DNA of 64,000 nucleotides from Pseudomonas sp. PDM05 (GTDB taxonomy: Bacteria; Pseudomonadota; Gammaproteobacteria; Pseudomonadales; Pseudomonadaceae): positions 496,001 through 560,000 of the forward strand of contig NZ_JACVAC010000002.1 of NCBI RefSeq assembly GCF_014851685.1. The letters are read 5' to 3'. Each line of letters begins with the position of its first letter. The first letter of the stretch is position 1. Of this stretch, positions 1 to 9,866 are shown piece after piece. Both the position numbers and the translations under genes were made by a program. Under the pieces are notes generated by a model. The model made no database searches, was not told where the DNA came from, and was given only the letters and a program-made list of their open reading frames with translations.

Positions 1-1
1 A

Positions 2-1348
2 GAACTGCTCAAGCCCGGCGTGCTGGTGGTGACTCCCGGCGACCGCGACGACATCATCCTCGCCGTCAGCCTGGCCGCGATCAACGGCGTGCCCCTGGCC
101 GGCCTGCTGCTGACCAGCGACACCCTGCCCGACCCGCGCATCATGGATCTGTGCCGTGGCGCATTCCAGGCCGGGCTGCCAGTGTTGTCGGTGAGCACCG
201 GTTCCTACGACACCGCCAACCAGCTCAATAGCCTCAACAAAGAAATCCCCATCGATGACCGCGAACGCGCGGAGATCATCACCGATTTCGTCGCCAGCCA
301 CCTTGATGCGCGCTGGCTGCACCAACGCTGCGGCACGCCACGGGAGATGCGCCTGTCGCCGGCGGTGTTCCGCTACCAACTGATCCAGCGCGCCCAGGCG
401 GCCAACAAGCGCATCGTGCTGCCCGAAGGCAGCGAACCGCTGACCGTGCAGGCCGCCGCGATTTGCCAGGCCCGCGGGATTGCGCGCTGCGTGCTGCTGG
501 CCAAACCGGCGGACGTGGAAGCCGTCGCCCGCGCCCAGGGCATCGAATTGCCCGAGGGCCTGGAGATCCTCGACCCGGACCTGATCCGCCAACGCTACGT
601 CGAACCCATGGTGGCCCTGCGCAAGAGCAAGAGCCTCAATGCGCCGATGGCCGAGCAGCAACTGGAAGACACCGTGGTGATCGCCACCATGATGCTCGCG
701 CTGGATGAAGTGGATGGCCTGGTCTCCGGCGTCATCCACTCCACCGCCAACACCATCCGCCCTGCCCTGCAACTGATCAAGACCGCGCCGGGCTGCACCC
801 TGGTGTCGTCGGTGTTCTTCATGCTGTTCCCCGAGCAGGTGCTGGTGTACGGCGACTGCGTGATGAACCCGCACCCGAGTGCGGCGGAACTGGCGGAAAT
901 CGCCCTGCAAAGTGCCGACTCGGCCGCCGCGTTCGGGATTACGCCGCGCGTGGCGATGATCAGCTATTCCAGCGGTGATTCGGCCAGCGGTGAAGAAGTC
1001 GAAAAAGTCCGCGAAGCCACCCTGCTCGCCCACGAGCAGCAAAGCTCGCTGCTGATCGACGGCCCGCTGCAGTACGACGCCGCCGCCAACGAAAACGTTG
1101 CGCGGCAATTGGCGCCCAACAGCCAGGTCGCCGGCAAGGCCACGGTGTTCGTGTTCCCTGATCTCAACACCGGCAACACCACCCACAAGGCCGTGCAACG
1201 CAGCGCCGACTGCGTGAGCCTGGGGCCGATGCTCCAGGGCCTGCGCAAACCGGTCAACGACCTGCCACGTGGCGCCCAGGTGGACGACATCGTGTACACC
1301 ATCGCACTGACTGCGATCCAAGCCGCCAACCGACCTATGGATATTTAA
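2..1348 (+). CDS. pta: phosphate acetyltransferase, C-terminal part (cut by left edge)
   Basis: Interconverts acetyl-CoA plus phosphate and acetyl phosphate plus CoA in the cytoplasmic Pta-AckA pathway. The open frame runs in from the window edge, so about 448 C-terminal residues are seen; the family's long form is about 700. The first 110 or so residues look like the DRTGG-type middle domain (a GDRDDI motif near the edge). The rest is the catalytic PTA/PTB domain, starting around [10 protein letters not shown] and including the conserved [15 protein letters not shown] and [12 protein letters not shown] stretches. The N-terminal P-loop domain would lie outside the window. The stop codon directly abuts the start of the next gene, so the two are probably co-transcribed. 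The identification is firm; the true start cannot be seen. Confidence 0.93.
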   Translation, partial: ELLKPGVLVVTPGDRDDIILAVSLAAINGVPLAGLLLTSDTLPDPRIMDLCRGAFQAGLPVLSVSTGSYDTANQLNSLNKEIPIDDRERAEIITDFVASHLDARWLHQRCGTPREMRLSPAVFRYQLIQRAQAANKRIVLPEGSEPLTVQAAAICQARGIARCVLLAKPADVEAVARAQGIELPEGLEILDPDLIRQRYVEPMVALRKSKSLNAPMAEQQLEDTVVIATMMLALDEVDGLVSGVIHSTANTIRPALQLIKTAPGCTLVSSVFFMLFPEQVLVYGDCVMNPHPSAAELAEIALQSADSAAAFGITPRVAMISYSSGDSASGEEVEKVREATLLAHEQQSSLLIDGPLQYDAAANENVARQLAPNSQVAGKATVFVFPDLNTGNTTHKAVQRSADCVSLGPMLQGLRKPVNDLPRGAQVDDIVYTIALTAIQAANRPMDI

Positions 1349-2248
1349 ATGCTGGCTTTCCTACCTGCCGCCGTGCGCGGGGTGATCGCGTCGCTGTTGT
1401 TGGCGCTGAACACCATTCTGTTGTGTTCGTTCCTGTTTATCGTGGCCCTGTTCAAGGCGCTGCCGTTCGCCAAGCGCTTCAGCGAATGGCTGATGAACCA
1501 CACCCACGAAGCCTGGGTCACCAACAACAAAGGCTGGATGAATCTGGTTCGTCGCACACGCTGGCACCTGAGCGGCCTGGAAGGCCTGGACTACCAGCAC
1601 TCGTATTTGGTGACCAGCAATCACCAGAGCTGGGTCGACATCATGGTGTTGCAGTACGTGCTCAATCGGCGCATTCGCCCACTGAAGTTCTTCCTCAAGC
1701 AGGAGCTGATCTGGGTCCCGGTGATCGGTCTGGCGTGGTGGGCCTTGGGCTTTCCGTTCATGAAGCGCTACAGCAAGGCATACCTGGAGAAGCACCCGGA
1801 AAAGAAAGGCAAGGACCTGGAAACCACCCGCAAGACCTGTGCGAAGTTTCGCGACAACCCGGTGGGTATTTTCAACTTTGCTGAAGGCACGCGGTTTACC
1901 CCGGGCAAGCATGCGCAGCAGAAATCGCCGTTCCGCTATCTGCTCAAGCCCAAGGCCGGCGGCATTGCGTTTGTGCTGGATGCGATGGGGGAGCAGTTGA
2001 AGTCATTGGTCAATGTGACCATTCACTACCCGGCCGGGCGCCCTGGTTATTGGGATTTGCTGTGCGGGAATGTGCAGGACGTTGTGGTGCAGTTTGAAGA
2101 GGTGCAGATCCCGGCCGAGTTCATTGGCAAGAATTATGAGCAGGACGGGGAGTACCGGACGGCCTTCCAGGGCTGGATCAACCAGCTATGGGAAGAAAAA
2201 GACCAACTGCTAAAAAAACTGCACACACAATTCCCAGGCAAGCACTGA
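1349..2248 (+). CDS. 1-acyl-sn-glycerol-3-phosphate acyltransferase-like protein (PlsC/YihG type)
   Basis: Membrane-associated acyltransferase, 299 aa, expected to transfer an acyl chain to lysophosphatidic acid in phospholipid synthesis. The N-terminus has a hydrophobic segment (about residues 5-30). The family's NHx4D catalytic motif appears as SNHQSWVD (about residues 90-97), and the substrate-binding EGTR motif as FNFAEGTRFT (about 175). The long version with a KAGGIAFVLDAM block resembles E. coli YihG rather than the short housekeeping PlsC. The ATG follows the pta stop with no gap. A REP doublet and a terminator follow. Subfamily assignment is inferred from layout and length. Confidence 0.85.
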   Translation: MLAFLPAAVRGVIASLLLALNTILLCSFLFIVALFKALPFAKRFSEWLMNHTHEAWVTNNKGWMNLVRRTRWHLSGLEGLDYQHSYLVTSNHQSWVDIMVLQYVLNRRIRPLKFFLKQELIWVPVIGLAWWALGFPFMKRYSKAYLEKHPEKKGKDLETTRKTCAKFRDNPVGIFNFAEGTRFTPGKHAQQKSPFRYLLKPKAGGIAFVLDAMGEQLKSLVNVTIHYPAGRPGYWDLLCGNVQDVVVQFEEVQIPAEFIGKNYEQDGEYRTAFQGWINQLWEEKDQLLKKLHTQFPGKH

Positions 2249-2251
2249 TCA

Positions 2252-2346
2252 AAATGTGGGAGCGGGCTTGCTCGCGAAAGCGGTGTATCAGAAACAGATG
2301 TGCTGGCTGACACACCGCTTTCGCGAGCAAGCCCGCTCCCACATTT
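2252..2346. repeat. REPIN (inverted REP doublet)
   Basis: Two 35-nt arms, 2252-2286 and 2312-2346, are perfect reverse complements around a 25-nt spacer. Each carries the REP core GTGGGAGCGGGCTTGCTCGC. This is the typical non-autonomous REPIN form in the P. fluorescens group, mobilised by RAYT transposases. No RAYT gene is present in this window. Confidence 0.93.
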
Positions 2347-2372
2347 GACCGAGTTGTTTTCAAGCCCTCCAC

Positions 2373-2411
2373 AAAAAGCCCGCCACCGATGACTCGGTGG
2401 CGGGCTTTTTT
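2373..2411. terminator. bidirectional intrinsic terminator
   Basis: A 17-bp stem (2373-2389 with 2394-2410) closes on a TGAC loop. The A-run and T-run at either end let it act on both strands. It lies between the convergent acyltransferase and cysNC genes. Confidence 0.9.
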
Positions 2412-2424
2412 GTAGCGACGATCT

Positions 2425-4323
2425 TTAGATCGCGCCGCGCTGACGCAACAACTCCAGCACTTGCTTGACGCTCTCATCCACCGACAACGCCTGGGTGTCG
2501 ATCACCAGATCGGCATTCAACGGCACGTCGTACGGGAAAGATTCGCCCGGGATGTTATCCCCACCGGCAGCGTACAGGCCTTGCGGATCACGCTCGGCGC
2601 ACGCCAGCGGCGACGCTTGCACATAGACGGTCAACAAACGGTCGGCGCCGATCAACGCCTTGGCCGCCTCACGCCCTTCGGCATCCGGCGCAACGAACGC
2701 AGCCAGGGTCAACAGGCCGGCTTCGTTGAACTGACGCGCCACGTGAGCGGCACGACGCCAGTTCTCGGTGCGACCGGCACGGTCCTGCGGCAACCCCTTG
2801 TTCAGGTCGTGGCGCAGGTTCTGGCCATCCAGTACAAACACTGCACGGCCCATGTCGAACAGCTTGCGCTCAACCGCATAGGCCAGGGTGCTCTTGCCCG
2901 CACCCGACAGGCCGCTGAACAGCACGGTCGCCGGTTGCTGGCCAAAGCGCTGGGCGCGCTCTTCAGTGGCTACATGGGCCAGCTTGCCGTGCTGCGCCGA
3001 ACTGCCGTGGCTCACTGGCGGCGCGATGATCATGCCCGCGGCCACAGTGCCGTTGGTCAGGCGGTCGATGACGATGAACGCACCGGTGGTGCGGTTGCTG
3101 TCGTAACCGTCCAGGGCGATGGCGGCATCGAGGCTGACCTTGACCCGGCCAATCTCGTTCAGTTGCAGCGAACTCGCCGGACCTTCGGCCAGGGTGTTCA
3201 CGTCCACGCGGTGCACGATGCTGGTGATGGAACCCGGCACGTAGCTGGTGGCGCGCTTGATGTCGTATTTCTTGCCCGGCAGCATCGGTTCTTCGGCCAT
3301 CCACACCAGCATGGCGTCGAAGGCGTCGGTCACTTGCGGCACGTTGTCGGCATGCACCAGCAGGTCGCCACGGGAGATGTCGATCTCGTCTTCCATGGTC
3401 AGGGTCACGGCCTGGCCTGGGCCTGCGTGTTCCAGTTCACCTTCAAAGGTGACGATGGATTTGACGCGGCTGCTCTTGCCCGACGGCAGCACCACGACTT
3501 CGTCGCCCTTGTGCACGATGCCGCTGGCCAGGGTGCCGGCGAAACCGCGGAAATTCAGGTTCGGACGGTTGACGTACTGCACCGGGAAACGCAGGTCGGT
3601 GTAGTTGCGGTCGTTGGCGATCTCGACGGTCTCGAGGATCTCCATCAGCGACTGCCCGGTGTACCAAGGCGAACGCTCGCTCTTGTTCACCACGTTGTCG
3701 CCCTTGAGCGCCGACATCGGCACGAACGCCATGGTGCTCGGCTTGAACGCGATACCTTCGGCGAACTTCAGGTAATCGGCCTTGATCGACTCGAACACGC
3801 TTTGGTCAAAGCCATTGATGTCCATCTTGTTGACGGCAATCACGATGTGCTTGATGCCCAGCAGCGAGGCGATATAGCTGTGGCGACGGGTCTGGGTCTG
3901 CACGCCGTAGCGGGCGTCGATCAGGATGATCGCCAGGTCACAGGTGGACGCGCCAGTGGCCATGTTGCGGGTGTACTGCTCATGGCCAGGGGTGTCGGCA
4001 ATGATGAATTTGCGCTTGGCGGTGGAGAAGTAGCGGTAGGCCACATCGATGGTGATGCCCTGCTCACGCTCGGCCTGCAGGCCGTCGACCAGCAACGCCA
4101 GGTCGATGTCGTCGCCGGTGGTGCCGACTTTCTTCGAATCGCGGGTGATGGCTTCCAGGTGATCTTCGTAGATCATCTTGGAGTCGTGCAGCAGGCGCCC
4201 GATCAGGGTGCTCTTGCCGTCATCGACGTTGCCGCAGGTCAGGAAGCGCAACATTTCCTTGCGCTCGTGCTGGCCCAGGTAGGCGAGGATGTCCTCGCTG
4301 ATCAAATCAGATTGATGCGACAT
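2425..4323 (-). CDS. cysNC: bifunctional sulfate adenylyltransferase subunit 1 / adenylylsulfate kinase
   Basis: Fused CysN-CysC enzyme of assimilatory sulfate activation. The GTPase half drives ATP sulfurylase (with CysD) to make APS, and the C-terminal kinase phosphorylates APS to PAPS. From the chosen ATG the protein has 632 aa. The GTPase motifs are GNVDDGKS (31-38), ADTPGHEQ and NKMD; the kinase P-loop is GLSGAGKST (471-479). The open frame extends upstream to 4398, but the ATG at 4323 is preceded by an AGGGG ribosome site and begins with conserved CysN sequence (MSHQSDLI). It follows cysD with a 13-bp gap, so the two form an operon. CysB control is expected from the family; no site was located. 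Confidence 0.97.
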   Translation of the reverse strand: MSHQSDLISEDILAYLGQHERKEMLRFLTCGNVDDGKSTLIGRLLHDSKMIYEDHLEAITRDSKKVGTTGDDIDLALLVDGLQAEREQGITIDVAYRYFSTAKRKFIIADTPGHEQYTRNMATGASTCDLAIILIDARYGVQTQTRRHSYIASLLGIKHIVIAVNKMDINGFDQSVFESIKADYLKFAEGIAFKPSTMAFVPMSALKGDNVVNKSERSPWYTGQSLMEILETVEIANDRNYTDLRFPVQYVNRPNLNFRGFAGTLASGIVHKGDEVVVLPSGKSSRVKSIVTFEGELEHAGPGQAVTLTMEDEIDISRGDLLVHADNVPQVTDAFDAMLVWMAEEPMLPGKKYDIKRATSYVPGSITSIVHRVDVNTLAEGPASSLQLNEIGRVKVSLDAAIALDGYDSNRTTGAFIVIDRLTNGTVAAGMIIAPPVSHGSSAQHGKLAHVATEERAQRFGQQPATVLFSGLSGAGKSTLAYAVERKLFDMGRAVFVLDGQNLRHDLNKGLPQDRAGRTENWRRAAHVARQFNEAGLLTLAAFVAPDAEGREAAKALIGADRLLTVYVQASPLACAERDPQGLYAAGGDNIPGESFPYDVPLNADLVIDTQALSVDESVKQVLELLRQRGAI

Positions 4324-4336
4324 TGGTGACAACCCC

Positions 4337-5254
4337 TTAGAAATAACCCTGACGTTTTTTGTCTTCCATCGAGCCTGCGCCATCGTGGTCGATGACACGG
4401 CCCTGGCGCTCGGAAGTTCGCGTCAGGAGCATTTCCTGAATGATGTCTGTCAGCGTCTCGGCTTCGGACTCCACCGCGCCCGTCAACGGGTAGCAGCCAA
4501 GGGTACGGAAACGTACTTTCTTTTTGACGATTCGGGCTTTGTCTTCGTCGGACAAGTGCTCGAGGATGCGGTCGTCGTCGATCATGATCAACGTACCGTT
4601 CTTCTCGATCACTTCACGCTCGGCGGCGAAGTACAGCGGCACGATCGGGATGCCTTCCAGGTAGATGTACTGCCAGATGTCCAGCTCGGTCCAGTTGGAC
4701 AGCGGGAACACACGGATCGACTCACCCTTGTTGACGTTGCCGTTGTAGACGTTCCACAGCTCGGGGCGCTGGTTCTTCGGGTCCCAGCGGTGCTTGCTGT
4801 CGCGGAACGAGTACACGCGCTCTTTGGCACGGGATTTCTCTTCATCGCGACGGGCACCGCCGAACGCGGCGTCGAAACCATGCTTGTCCAGGGCTTGCTT
4901 GAGGCCCTCGGTCTTCATGATGTCGGTGTGCTTGGCGCTACCGTGGGTGAACGGGTTGATGCCCTGCGCCACGCCGTCCGGGTTGACGTGGGTGATCAAC
5001 TCCAGGCCCAGCTCCTCGACCATCTTGTCGCGGAACTTGTACATCTCCTGGAATTTCCACTGGGTGTCGACGTGCATCACCGGGAACGGCAGCTTGCCCG
5101 GGAAGAATGCCTTGCGTGCCAGATGCAGCATCACGGCGGAGTCTTTACCGATCGAGTAGAGCATCACCGGGTTATCGAACTCGGCGGCGACCTCGCGGAT
5201 GATGTGGATGCTTTCCGCCTCCAGCTGTTTCAGATGCGTCAGTTTGTCGACCAT
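4337..5254 (-). CDS. cysD: sulfate adenylyltransferase subunit 2
   Basis: The catalytic ATP-sulfurylase subunit, 305 aa, makes APS from sulfate and ATP in a complex with CysN. It is a PP-loop ATPase: the SIGKDSAVM motif lies at 34-42. The [16 protein letters not shown] block and the C-terminal DKKRQGYF are characteristic of CysD. First gene of the cysD-cysNC operon. The promoter should lie in 5255-5415, between the start codon and a REP doublet. Length and ends match the family. Confidence 0.97.
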   Translation of the reverse strand: MVDKLTHLKQLEAESIHIIREVAAEFDNPVMLYSIGKDSAVMLHLARKAFFPGKLPFPVMHVDTQWKFQEMYKFRDKMVEELGLELITHVNPDGVAQGINPFTHGSAKHTDIMKTEGLKQALDKHGFDAAFGGARRDEEKSRAKERVYSFRDSKHRWDPKNQRPELWNVYNGNVNKGESIRVFPLSNWTELDIWQYIYLEGIPIVPLYFAAEREVIEKNGTLIMIDDDRILEHLSDEDKARIVKKKVRFRTLGCYPLTGAVESEAETLTDIIQEMLLTRTSERQGRVIDHDGAGSMEDKKRQGYF

Positions 5255-5415
5255 GGTTACTCACGGAAAAACGATCTTGTGGACGGCCAGCGGGCCGTGT
5301 TCGAGCGGGGCATGCTAGCACAGCACCTTCTTCTATTCAGGGCGCCGGCTAGATCGAAACGGTATATGAATATGCCCCCAGGTTTGGCTCATCACCCACT
5401 GCGAACACGGGACAG

Positions 5416-5500
5416 GTGGGAGCTGGCTTGCCTGCGATGCAGACACCTCGGTGTATCAGTTGCACCTCGGTGATGCTTTCGCAGGCAAGCCAGCTCTCAC
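5416..5500. repeat. REP doublet, variant family
   Basis: Arms GTGGGAGCTGGCTTGCCTGC (from 5416) and its near reverse complement ending at 5500 surround a spacer that holds a small internal repeat (CACCTCGGTG). The core differs from the other three REPINs in the window (AGCTGGCTTGCCTGC instead of AGCGGGCTTGCTCGC), so it is probably a different REP family. It sits between cysD and the Nif3-like gene. Confidence 0.85.
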
Positions 5501-5519
5501 ATTTGTTCGGCGGTATTTG

Positions 5520-6278
5520 TCAGATCGGGTTCGGGCAATCGATAAACAGGTGCTCCAGCGCAAAGCGACGCGCCAGGTAATCCCCCAACGCCTGCACACC
5601 GTAACGCTCGGTGGCGTGATGGCCGGCGGCGATGAAGCTGATGTCGTTTTCCCGCGCACTGTGGAAGGTCTGCTCGGAGGCTTCGCCACTGAGGAACAGG
5701 TCCACGCCGGCCGCAATCCCATGGTCGATGTAACCCTGGCCACCCCCCGTGCACCAACCGACGCGACGGATCATTTCGCTGCCTTCGATCAGCAGCGGCT
5801 CACGGCCCATGACTTCCTGCACGCGGCGGGCAAAGTCGCGGGGCGACAGCGGTTCGGCGAGGGAGCCGACCAGGCCGACGACCTTGGCGTCGCTTGGGTC
5901 CAGCGGGCCTTCGACGGTGATGTCCAATTGCCGGGCAAGTTGCACGTTGTTGCCGACATCGGGATGCAGGTCCAGCGGCAGGTGATAGGCCAGCAGACTG
6001 ATATCGTGCTTGAGCAGGGTTTTCAGGCGCCGCTGCTTCATGCCGGTAATGCAGGGGTTCTCGCCTTTCCAGAAATAACCGTGGTGCACCAGCACCAGGT
6101 CGGCCCCGGCCTCGACGGCCGCGTCCAGCAGGGCCTGGCTGGCGGTCACACCGCTGACGATGCGCATCACCTGCGGGCGCCCCTCGACTTGCAGGCCATT
6201 GGGGCAATAATCGGCAATTTTGGAGCTGTTCAGGTAGCGGTCAGCTTCGTCGACTAATGTGCTCAGGGCAACGGCCAT
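5520..6278 (-). CDS. Nif3-like dinuclear metal centre protein (YbgI family)
   Basis: 252-residue member of the NIF3/YbgI family, ring-shaped proteins with a dinuclear metal site; the physiological role is not settled. Likely metal ligands are visible: LVLVHHGYFW (about 66), the YHLPLDLH block (about 98-105) and AGHHATERYG near the C-terminus. The IADYCPNGLQVEG N-terminal block is typical. It is divergent from algW, and this pairing is common in Pseudomonas. The ATG at 6278 fits the conserved N-terminus. Confidence 0.92.
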   Translation of the reverse strand: MAVALSTLVDEADRYLNSSKIADYCPNGLQVEGRPQVMRIVSGVTASQALLDAAVEAGADLVLVHHGYFWKGENPCITGMKQRRLKTLLKHDISLLAYHLPLDLHPDVGNNVQLARQLDITVEGPLDPSDAKVVGLVGSLAEPLSPRDFARRVQEVMGREPLLIEGSEMIRRVGWCTGGGQGYIDHGIAAGVDLFLSGEASEQTFHSARENDISFIAAGHHATERYGVQALGDYLARRFALEHLFIDCPNPI

Positions 6279-6299
6279 AAAAGACTCCTAAATATCCCG

Positions 6300-6327
6300 T
6301 TCGAAGGCACTCACAGCCTCGTATAAT
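6300..6327 (+). promoter_or_regulatory. putative sigma-70 promoter of algW
   Basis: A perfect TATAAT (6322-6327) lies 16 nt after a weak TTCGAA -35-like hexamer (6300-6305). It is 53 bp before the algW ATG and points toward it. Confidence 0.6.
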
Positions 6328-6380
6328 GCGCGCCATTATGGGCGCTCTCCCGCCCCCTGCAACCTGTCAGGACTTACTTG

Positions 6381-7535
6381 ATGCTCAAGGCACTGCGTTT
6401 TTTTGGATGGCCATTGTTGGCTGGCGTGCTGATCGCGATGCTGATCATTCAGCGTTATCCCCAATGGGTGGGCCTGCCCAGCCTGGATGTGAACATGCAA
6501 CAGGCACCGCAAACCAGCGCGGTGGTGCAAGGCCCGGTGACCTATGCGGACGCGGTCGTCATCGCCGCGCCGGCGGTGGTCAACCTGTACACCACCAAGG
6601 TCATCAACAAACCGTCGCACCCGTTGTTTGAAGACCCGCAGTTTCGCCGCTATTTCGGCGACAACGGGCCCAAGCAACGCCGCATGGAATCCAGCCTGGG
6701 TTCCGGCGTGATCATGAGCCCGGAGGGCTACATCCTCACCAACAACCATGTGACCACCGGCGCCGACCAGATCGTGGTGGCCCTGCGCGACGGCCGTGAA
6801 ACCCTGGCCCGCGTGGTCGGCAGCGACCCGGAAACCGACCTCGCCGTGTTGAAGATCGACCTCAAGAACCTGCCCTCCATCACCCTGGGCCGCTCCGACG
6901 GCCTGCGTGTAGGTGACGTAGCGCTGGCCATCGGCAACCCGTTCGGCGTGGGTCAAACGGTGACCATGGGCATCATCAGTGCCACCGGGCGCAATCAGTT
7001 GGGCCTGAACAGCTACGAGGACTTCATCCAGACCGACGCGGCGATCAACCCGGGCAACTCCGGCGGTGCGCTGGTGGATGCCAATGGCAATCTGACCGGT
7101 ATCAACACGGCGATTTTCTCCAAGTCCGGCGGCTCCCAGGGCATCGGCTTTGCGATCCCGGTGAAGCTGGCGACGGAAGTAATGAAGTCGATCATCGAGC
7201 ACGGCCAGGTGATCCGCGGCTGGCTGGGCATTGAAGTACAGCCGCTGACCAAGGACCTGGCCGAATCGTTTGGCCTGACCGGGCGGCCGGGCATCGTGGT
7301 CGCCGGGATCTTCCGTGACGGCCCGGCACAGAAAGCCGGCCTGCAACTGGGCGACGTGATCCTCAGCATCGACGGCGAACCGGCCGGCGATGGCCGCAAG
7401 TCGATGAACCAAGTGGCGCGGATCAAACCGACCGACAAGGTGACGATCCTGGTGATGCGCAACGGCAAGGAGATCAAGCTCTCAGCGGAAATCGGCCTGC
7501 GTCCACCACCGGCGCCGGTGAAAGAAGAGGAATAA
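6381..7535 (+). CDS. algW: periplasmic serine protease, DegS/AlgW type
   Basis: Inner-membrane-anchored periplasmic protease of the HtrA family, 384 aa. In Pseudomonas, AlgW cuts the anti-sigma factor MucA during regulated proteolysis that frees AlgU. A single N-terminal membrane anchor covers about residues 8-25. The trypsin-like triad is visible as H123 (TNNHVTTG), D153 (ETDLAVLKID) and S227 (NPGNSGGAL). There is one PDZ domain (about 275-370), as in DegS/AlgW and unlike the two of DegP/MucD. The ATG at 6381 has an AGGA ribosome site 8 nt upstream; a TTG one codon earlier is less likely. The name rests on the single PDZ, the anchor and the divergent Nif3-like neighbour. Confidence 0.9.
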   Translation: MLKALRFFGWPLLAGVLIAMLIIQRYPQWVGLPSLDVNMQQAPQTSAVVQGPVTYADAVVIAAPAVVNLYTTKVINKPSHPLFEDPQFRRYFGDNGPKQRRMESSLGSGVIMSPEGYILTNNHVTTGADQIVVALRDGRETLARVVGSDPETDLAVLKIDLKNLPSITLGRSDGLRVGDVALAIGNPFGVGQTVTMGIISATGRNQLGLNSYEDFIQTDAAINPGNSGGALVDANGNLTGINTAIFSKSGGSQGIGFAIPVKLATEVMKSIIEHGQVIRGWLGIEVQPLTKDLAESFGLTGRPGIVVAGIFRDGPAQKAGLQLGDVILSIDGEPAGDGRKSMNQVARIKPTDKVTILVMRNGKEIKLSAEIGLRPPPAPVKEEE

Positions 7536-7547
7536 ACGCCCTCGGCG

Positions 7548-7569
7548 AGGTGCCTGTTCGCGGGCACCT
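7548..7569 (+). terminator. weak hairpin after algW
   Basis: AGGTGCC and GGCACCT (7548-7554, 7563-7569) pair around an 8-nt loop 12 bp after the algW stop. There is no clear T-run, so termination is only a suggestion. Confidence 0.35.
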
Positions 7570-7587
7570 GCAAGCCCATAATTCATA

Positions 7588-7606
7588 GCGATTCATTCTC
7601 ATTAGG
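7588..7606 (-). promoter_or_regulatory. putative Fur box before the siderophore receptor
   Basis: Read on the minus strand, this 19-mer matches the Fur consensus at 12 of 19 positions, with the core AATGAGAATGAAT. It lies 42 bp before the receptor ATG and just upstream of a TATATT hexamer (7612-7617), where Fur would block transcription. Confidence 0.55.
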
Positions 7607-7647
7607 CATGTTATATTGTTTCAATATCGACATTGGAACGCTCTATC

Positions 7648-9744
7648 ATGCCGTCTCGAAGAATTGCCCCCCTGGCTGGCCTGGCCTTGGGTCTATTGCT
7701 TGATCCCGCCTTCGCCGAAGACAACACCCTGGAACTCGATGCCATCAGCGTCACCACCGACGCTTACGAGTCCGCCACAGGCCCGGTCAACGGCTACCGA
7801 GCGACCCGTTCGGCCAGCGCGACCAAAACCGACACCGCCCTTCGCGACATCCCACAATCCATCAGCGTGATTCCGGCCACGGTGCTCAAGGACCTGGGCA
7901 GCACCAACGTCGAGCGCGCCCTGGAATTTGCCGGCGGCGTGTCCAAGCAGAACAACTTCGGCGGCCTGACGCTCTACGAATACAGCGTGCGCGGCTTCAC
8001 CACGTCCGAGTTCTACCAGGACGGCTTCAGCGCCAACCGTGGCTACCCGAGCACCCCGGACACGGCCAATATCGAACGCATCGAAGTGCTCAAGGGCCCC
8101 GCCGCCAGCCTGTACGGGCGCGGCGATCCCGGCGGCACCGTGAATATCGTCACCAAAAAGCCCCAGCCTGAAGCCTTCACCACCCTGCAAACCAGCGCCG
8201 GCAGCTGGGACCGCTACCGCACCGCCCTCGACGTCAACACGCCGCTGGACAGCGAAGGCCACGTGCTGTCACGGGTCAACCTGGCGGTGGAGGACAACCA
8301 CAGCTTCCGCGATCACGTGCAGAGCAAGCGCGTATTCGTCGCCCCTTCGTTCAGTTGGCAATTGGACCCGGATACCACGCTGCTCGTCGAAAGCGAATTC
8401 GTGCGCCACAGCTCCACCTTCGACCGCGGCATCGTCGTCGCCCCCGGCGTATCTCGCTCAACCTTCCTCGGCGAACCCAACGACGGCGACATCGACAACC
8501 ACAACAATCGCATCCAGGCCGCCCTCGAACATCACCTCAACGACGCCTGGAGCCTGCGCCTGGCCAGCCATTACAAACAGGGCAGCCTGTGGGGCGACGC
8601 CTCGGAAAACCGCGCACTGAATGCCGATGGCCACACCCTCAACCGCCGCTACCGCGAACGCTCCATGGGCTGGCACGACAGCATCACCCAACTGGAACTG
8701 CGCGGCCTGTTCGACATCGGCAGTTGGCAACACGAACTGCTGGTCGGTACCGAATACGAGGACTACCGCAAGAACGAACGGGTCACCGCCATCGCCGGCA
8801 GCCCCTACGCCATCGACCTCTACAACCCGGTCTACGGCCAGACAAAACCCAACGGCACACGCAGCGGCACCGACTTCTTCGAACAGACCAAAAGCCACGC
8901 CCTGAACCTGCAAGACCAGATCGTCTTCACCGAGCGCCTGCGCGGCATGGTCGGCGCACGTTTCGAGCATTTCGAGCAACGCATTGACGATTTCACCCTC
9001 AACGCGCCGCCGGGCAAGCAGACCCACGACGCCCTTACCCAGCGCGCCGGCCTGCTCTACCAACTCACGCCAGAAGTCGGCGTGTTCGCCAACGCCTCCA
9101 CCTCGTTCAAACCCAACAGCGGCCTGGACGCCAACAACAAAGGCTTCAAGCCGGAAGAAGGCGTGGGCTACGAAGTGGGGATCAAGAGCGAGCTGTTCGA
9201 CGACCGCCTCAGCACCACCCTCGCCGCCTTCCATATCGAGAAGGAAAACGTGCTCACCCTCGACCCGGCCACCAACCTCAACCGCGCCATGGGAAAGGCG
9301 CGCAGCCAGGGTTTTGACCTGCAACTGACCGGGCAAGTGACGGACGCCGTACGGGTAATCGGGGCCTTTGCCTACATCGATGCCCAAGTCACCAAAGGCG
9401 ACACAGCCATTCCCGCCGGCAGCCGGATCCTTGGCGTGGCCAAGCGCAGCGCCAGCCTGTTGGGCGTGTATGAATTCCAGGACGGCGCCTTGCGTGGATC
9501 AGACCTGGGGGCGGCGTTTACTTATGTGGGGGATCGTTCCGGTGAGGCGGGCACGGGCTTTGAGCTACCGGCGTATCACACGGTGGATGTGTTGGCGCAT
9601 TACAAGGCCACAGAGAATGTCACCGTAGGACTGAACCTCAATAACCTGTTTGATGAGAAGTACTACGAGCGGTCTTACAGCAACTATTGGGTCAACCCGG
9701 GTGAACCGCGCAATCTCACGGTCAGCCTGACCCTCAATCTGTAA
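7648..9744 (+). CDS. TonB-dependent siderophore receptor
   Basis: Outer-membrane ligand-gated porin, 698 aa, for a ferric siderophore, energised by TonB-ExbBD. The signal peptide ends near residue 24 (DPAFA). A TonB-box-like LDAISVTTD follows, then the plug domain (LRDIPQSISVIP; IERIEVLKGPAASLYGRGDP; GGTVNIVTKKP). The 22-strand barrel ends NPGEPRNLTVSLTLNL. There is no N-terminal signalling extension, so it is a simple transporter without a FecA-type sigma cascade. The ATG at 7648 has GGAA about 10 nt upstream; an in-frame TTG at 7633 is unlikely. A Fur-box-like site upstream suggests iron repression. The siderophore cannot be told from sequence. Confidence 0.92.
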   Translation: MPSRRIAPLAGLALGLLLDPAFAEDNTLELDAISVTTDAYESATGPVNGYRATRSASATKTDTALRDIPQSISVIPATVLKDLGSTNVERALEFAGGVSKQNNFGGLTLYEYSVRGFTTSEFYQDGFSANRGYPSTPDTANIERIEVLKGPAASLYGRGDPGGTVNIVTKKPQPEAFTTLQTSAGSWDRYRTALDVNTPLDSEGHVLSRVNLAVEDNHSFRDHVQSKRVFVAPSFSWQLDPDTTLLVESEFVRHSSTFDRGIVVAPGVSRSTFLGEPNDGDIDNHNNRIQAALEHHLNDAWSLRLASHYKQGSLWGDASENRALNADGHTLNRRYRERSMGWHDSITQLELRGLFDIGSWQHELLVGTEYEDYRKNERVTAIAGSPYAIDLYNPVYGQTKPNGTRSGTDFFEQTKSHALNLQDQIVFTERLRGMVGARFEHFEQRIDDFTLNAPPGKQTHDALTQRAGLLYQLTPEVGVFANASTSFKPNSGLDANNKGFKPEEGVGYEVGIKSELFDDRLSTTLAAFHIEKENVLTLDPATNLNRAMGKARSQGFDLQLTGQVTDAVRVIGAFAYIDAQVTKGDTAIPAGSRILGVAKRSASLLGVYEFQDGALRGSDLGAAFTYVGDRSGEAGTGFELPAYHTVDVLAHYKATENVTVGLNLNNLFDEKYYERSYSNYWVNPGEPRNLTVSLTLNL

Positions 9745-9756
9745 CGCGGTAAAAAC

Positions 9757-9845
9757 TGTGGGAGCGGGCTTGCTCGCGAATGCGGTATGTCAGTCACTTA
9801 TTATTTGACTGATCCACCGCATTCGCGAGCAAGCCCGCTCCCACA
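9757..9845. repeat. REPIN (inverted REP doublet)
   Basis: 30-nt arms 9757-9786 and 9816-9845 are perfect reverse complements with the same core as the 2252-2346 element. It lies between the convergent receptor and hemH genes, where it could also form a large hairpin in both transcripts. Confidence 0.93.
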
Positions 9846-9866
9846 TTTAGACTGCGCCAGGTTCAG

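Noticed and set aside
2461..4329. 622-codon open frame on the plus strand
   Set aside because: It is antisense to cysNC and the translation is a low-complexity H/V/G/Q-rich shadow typical of GC-rich codon bias.
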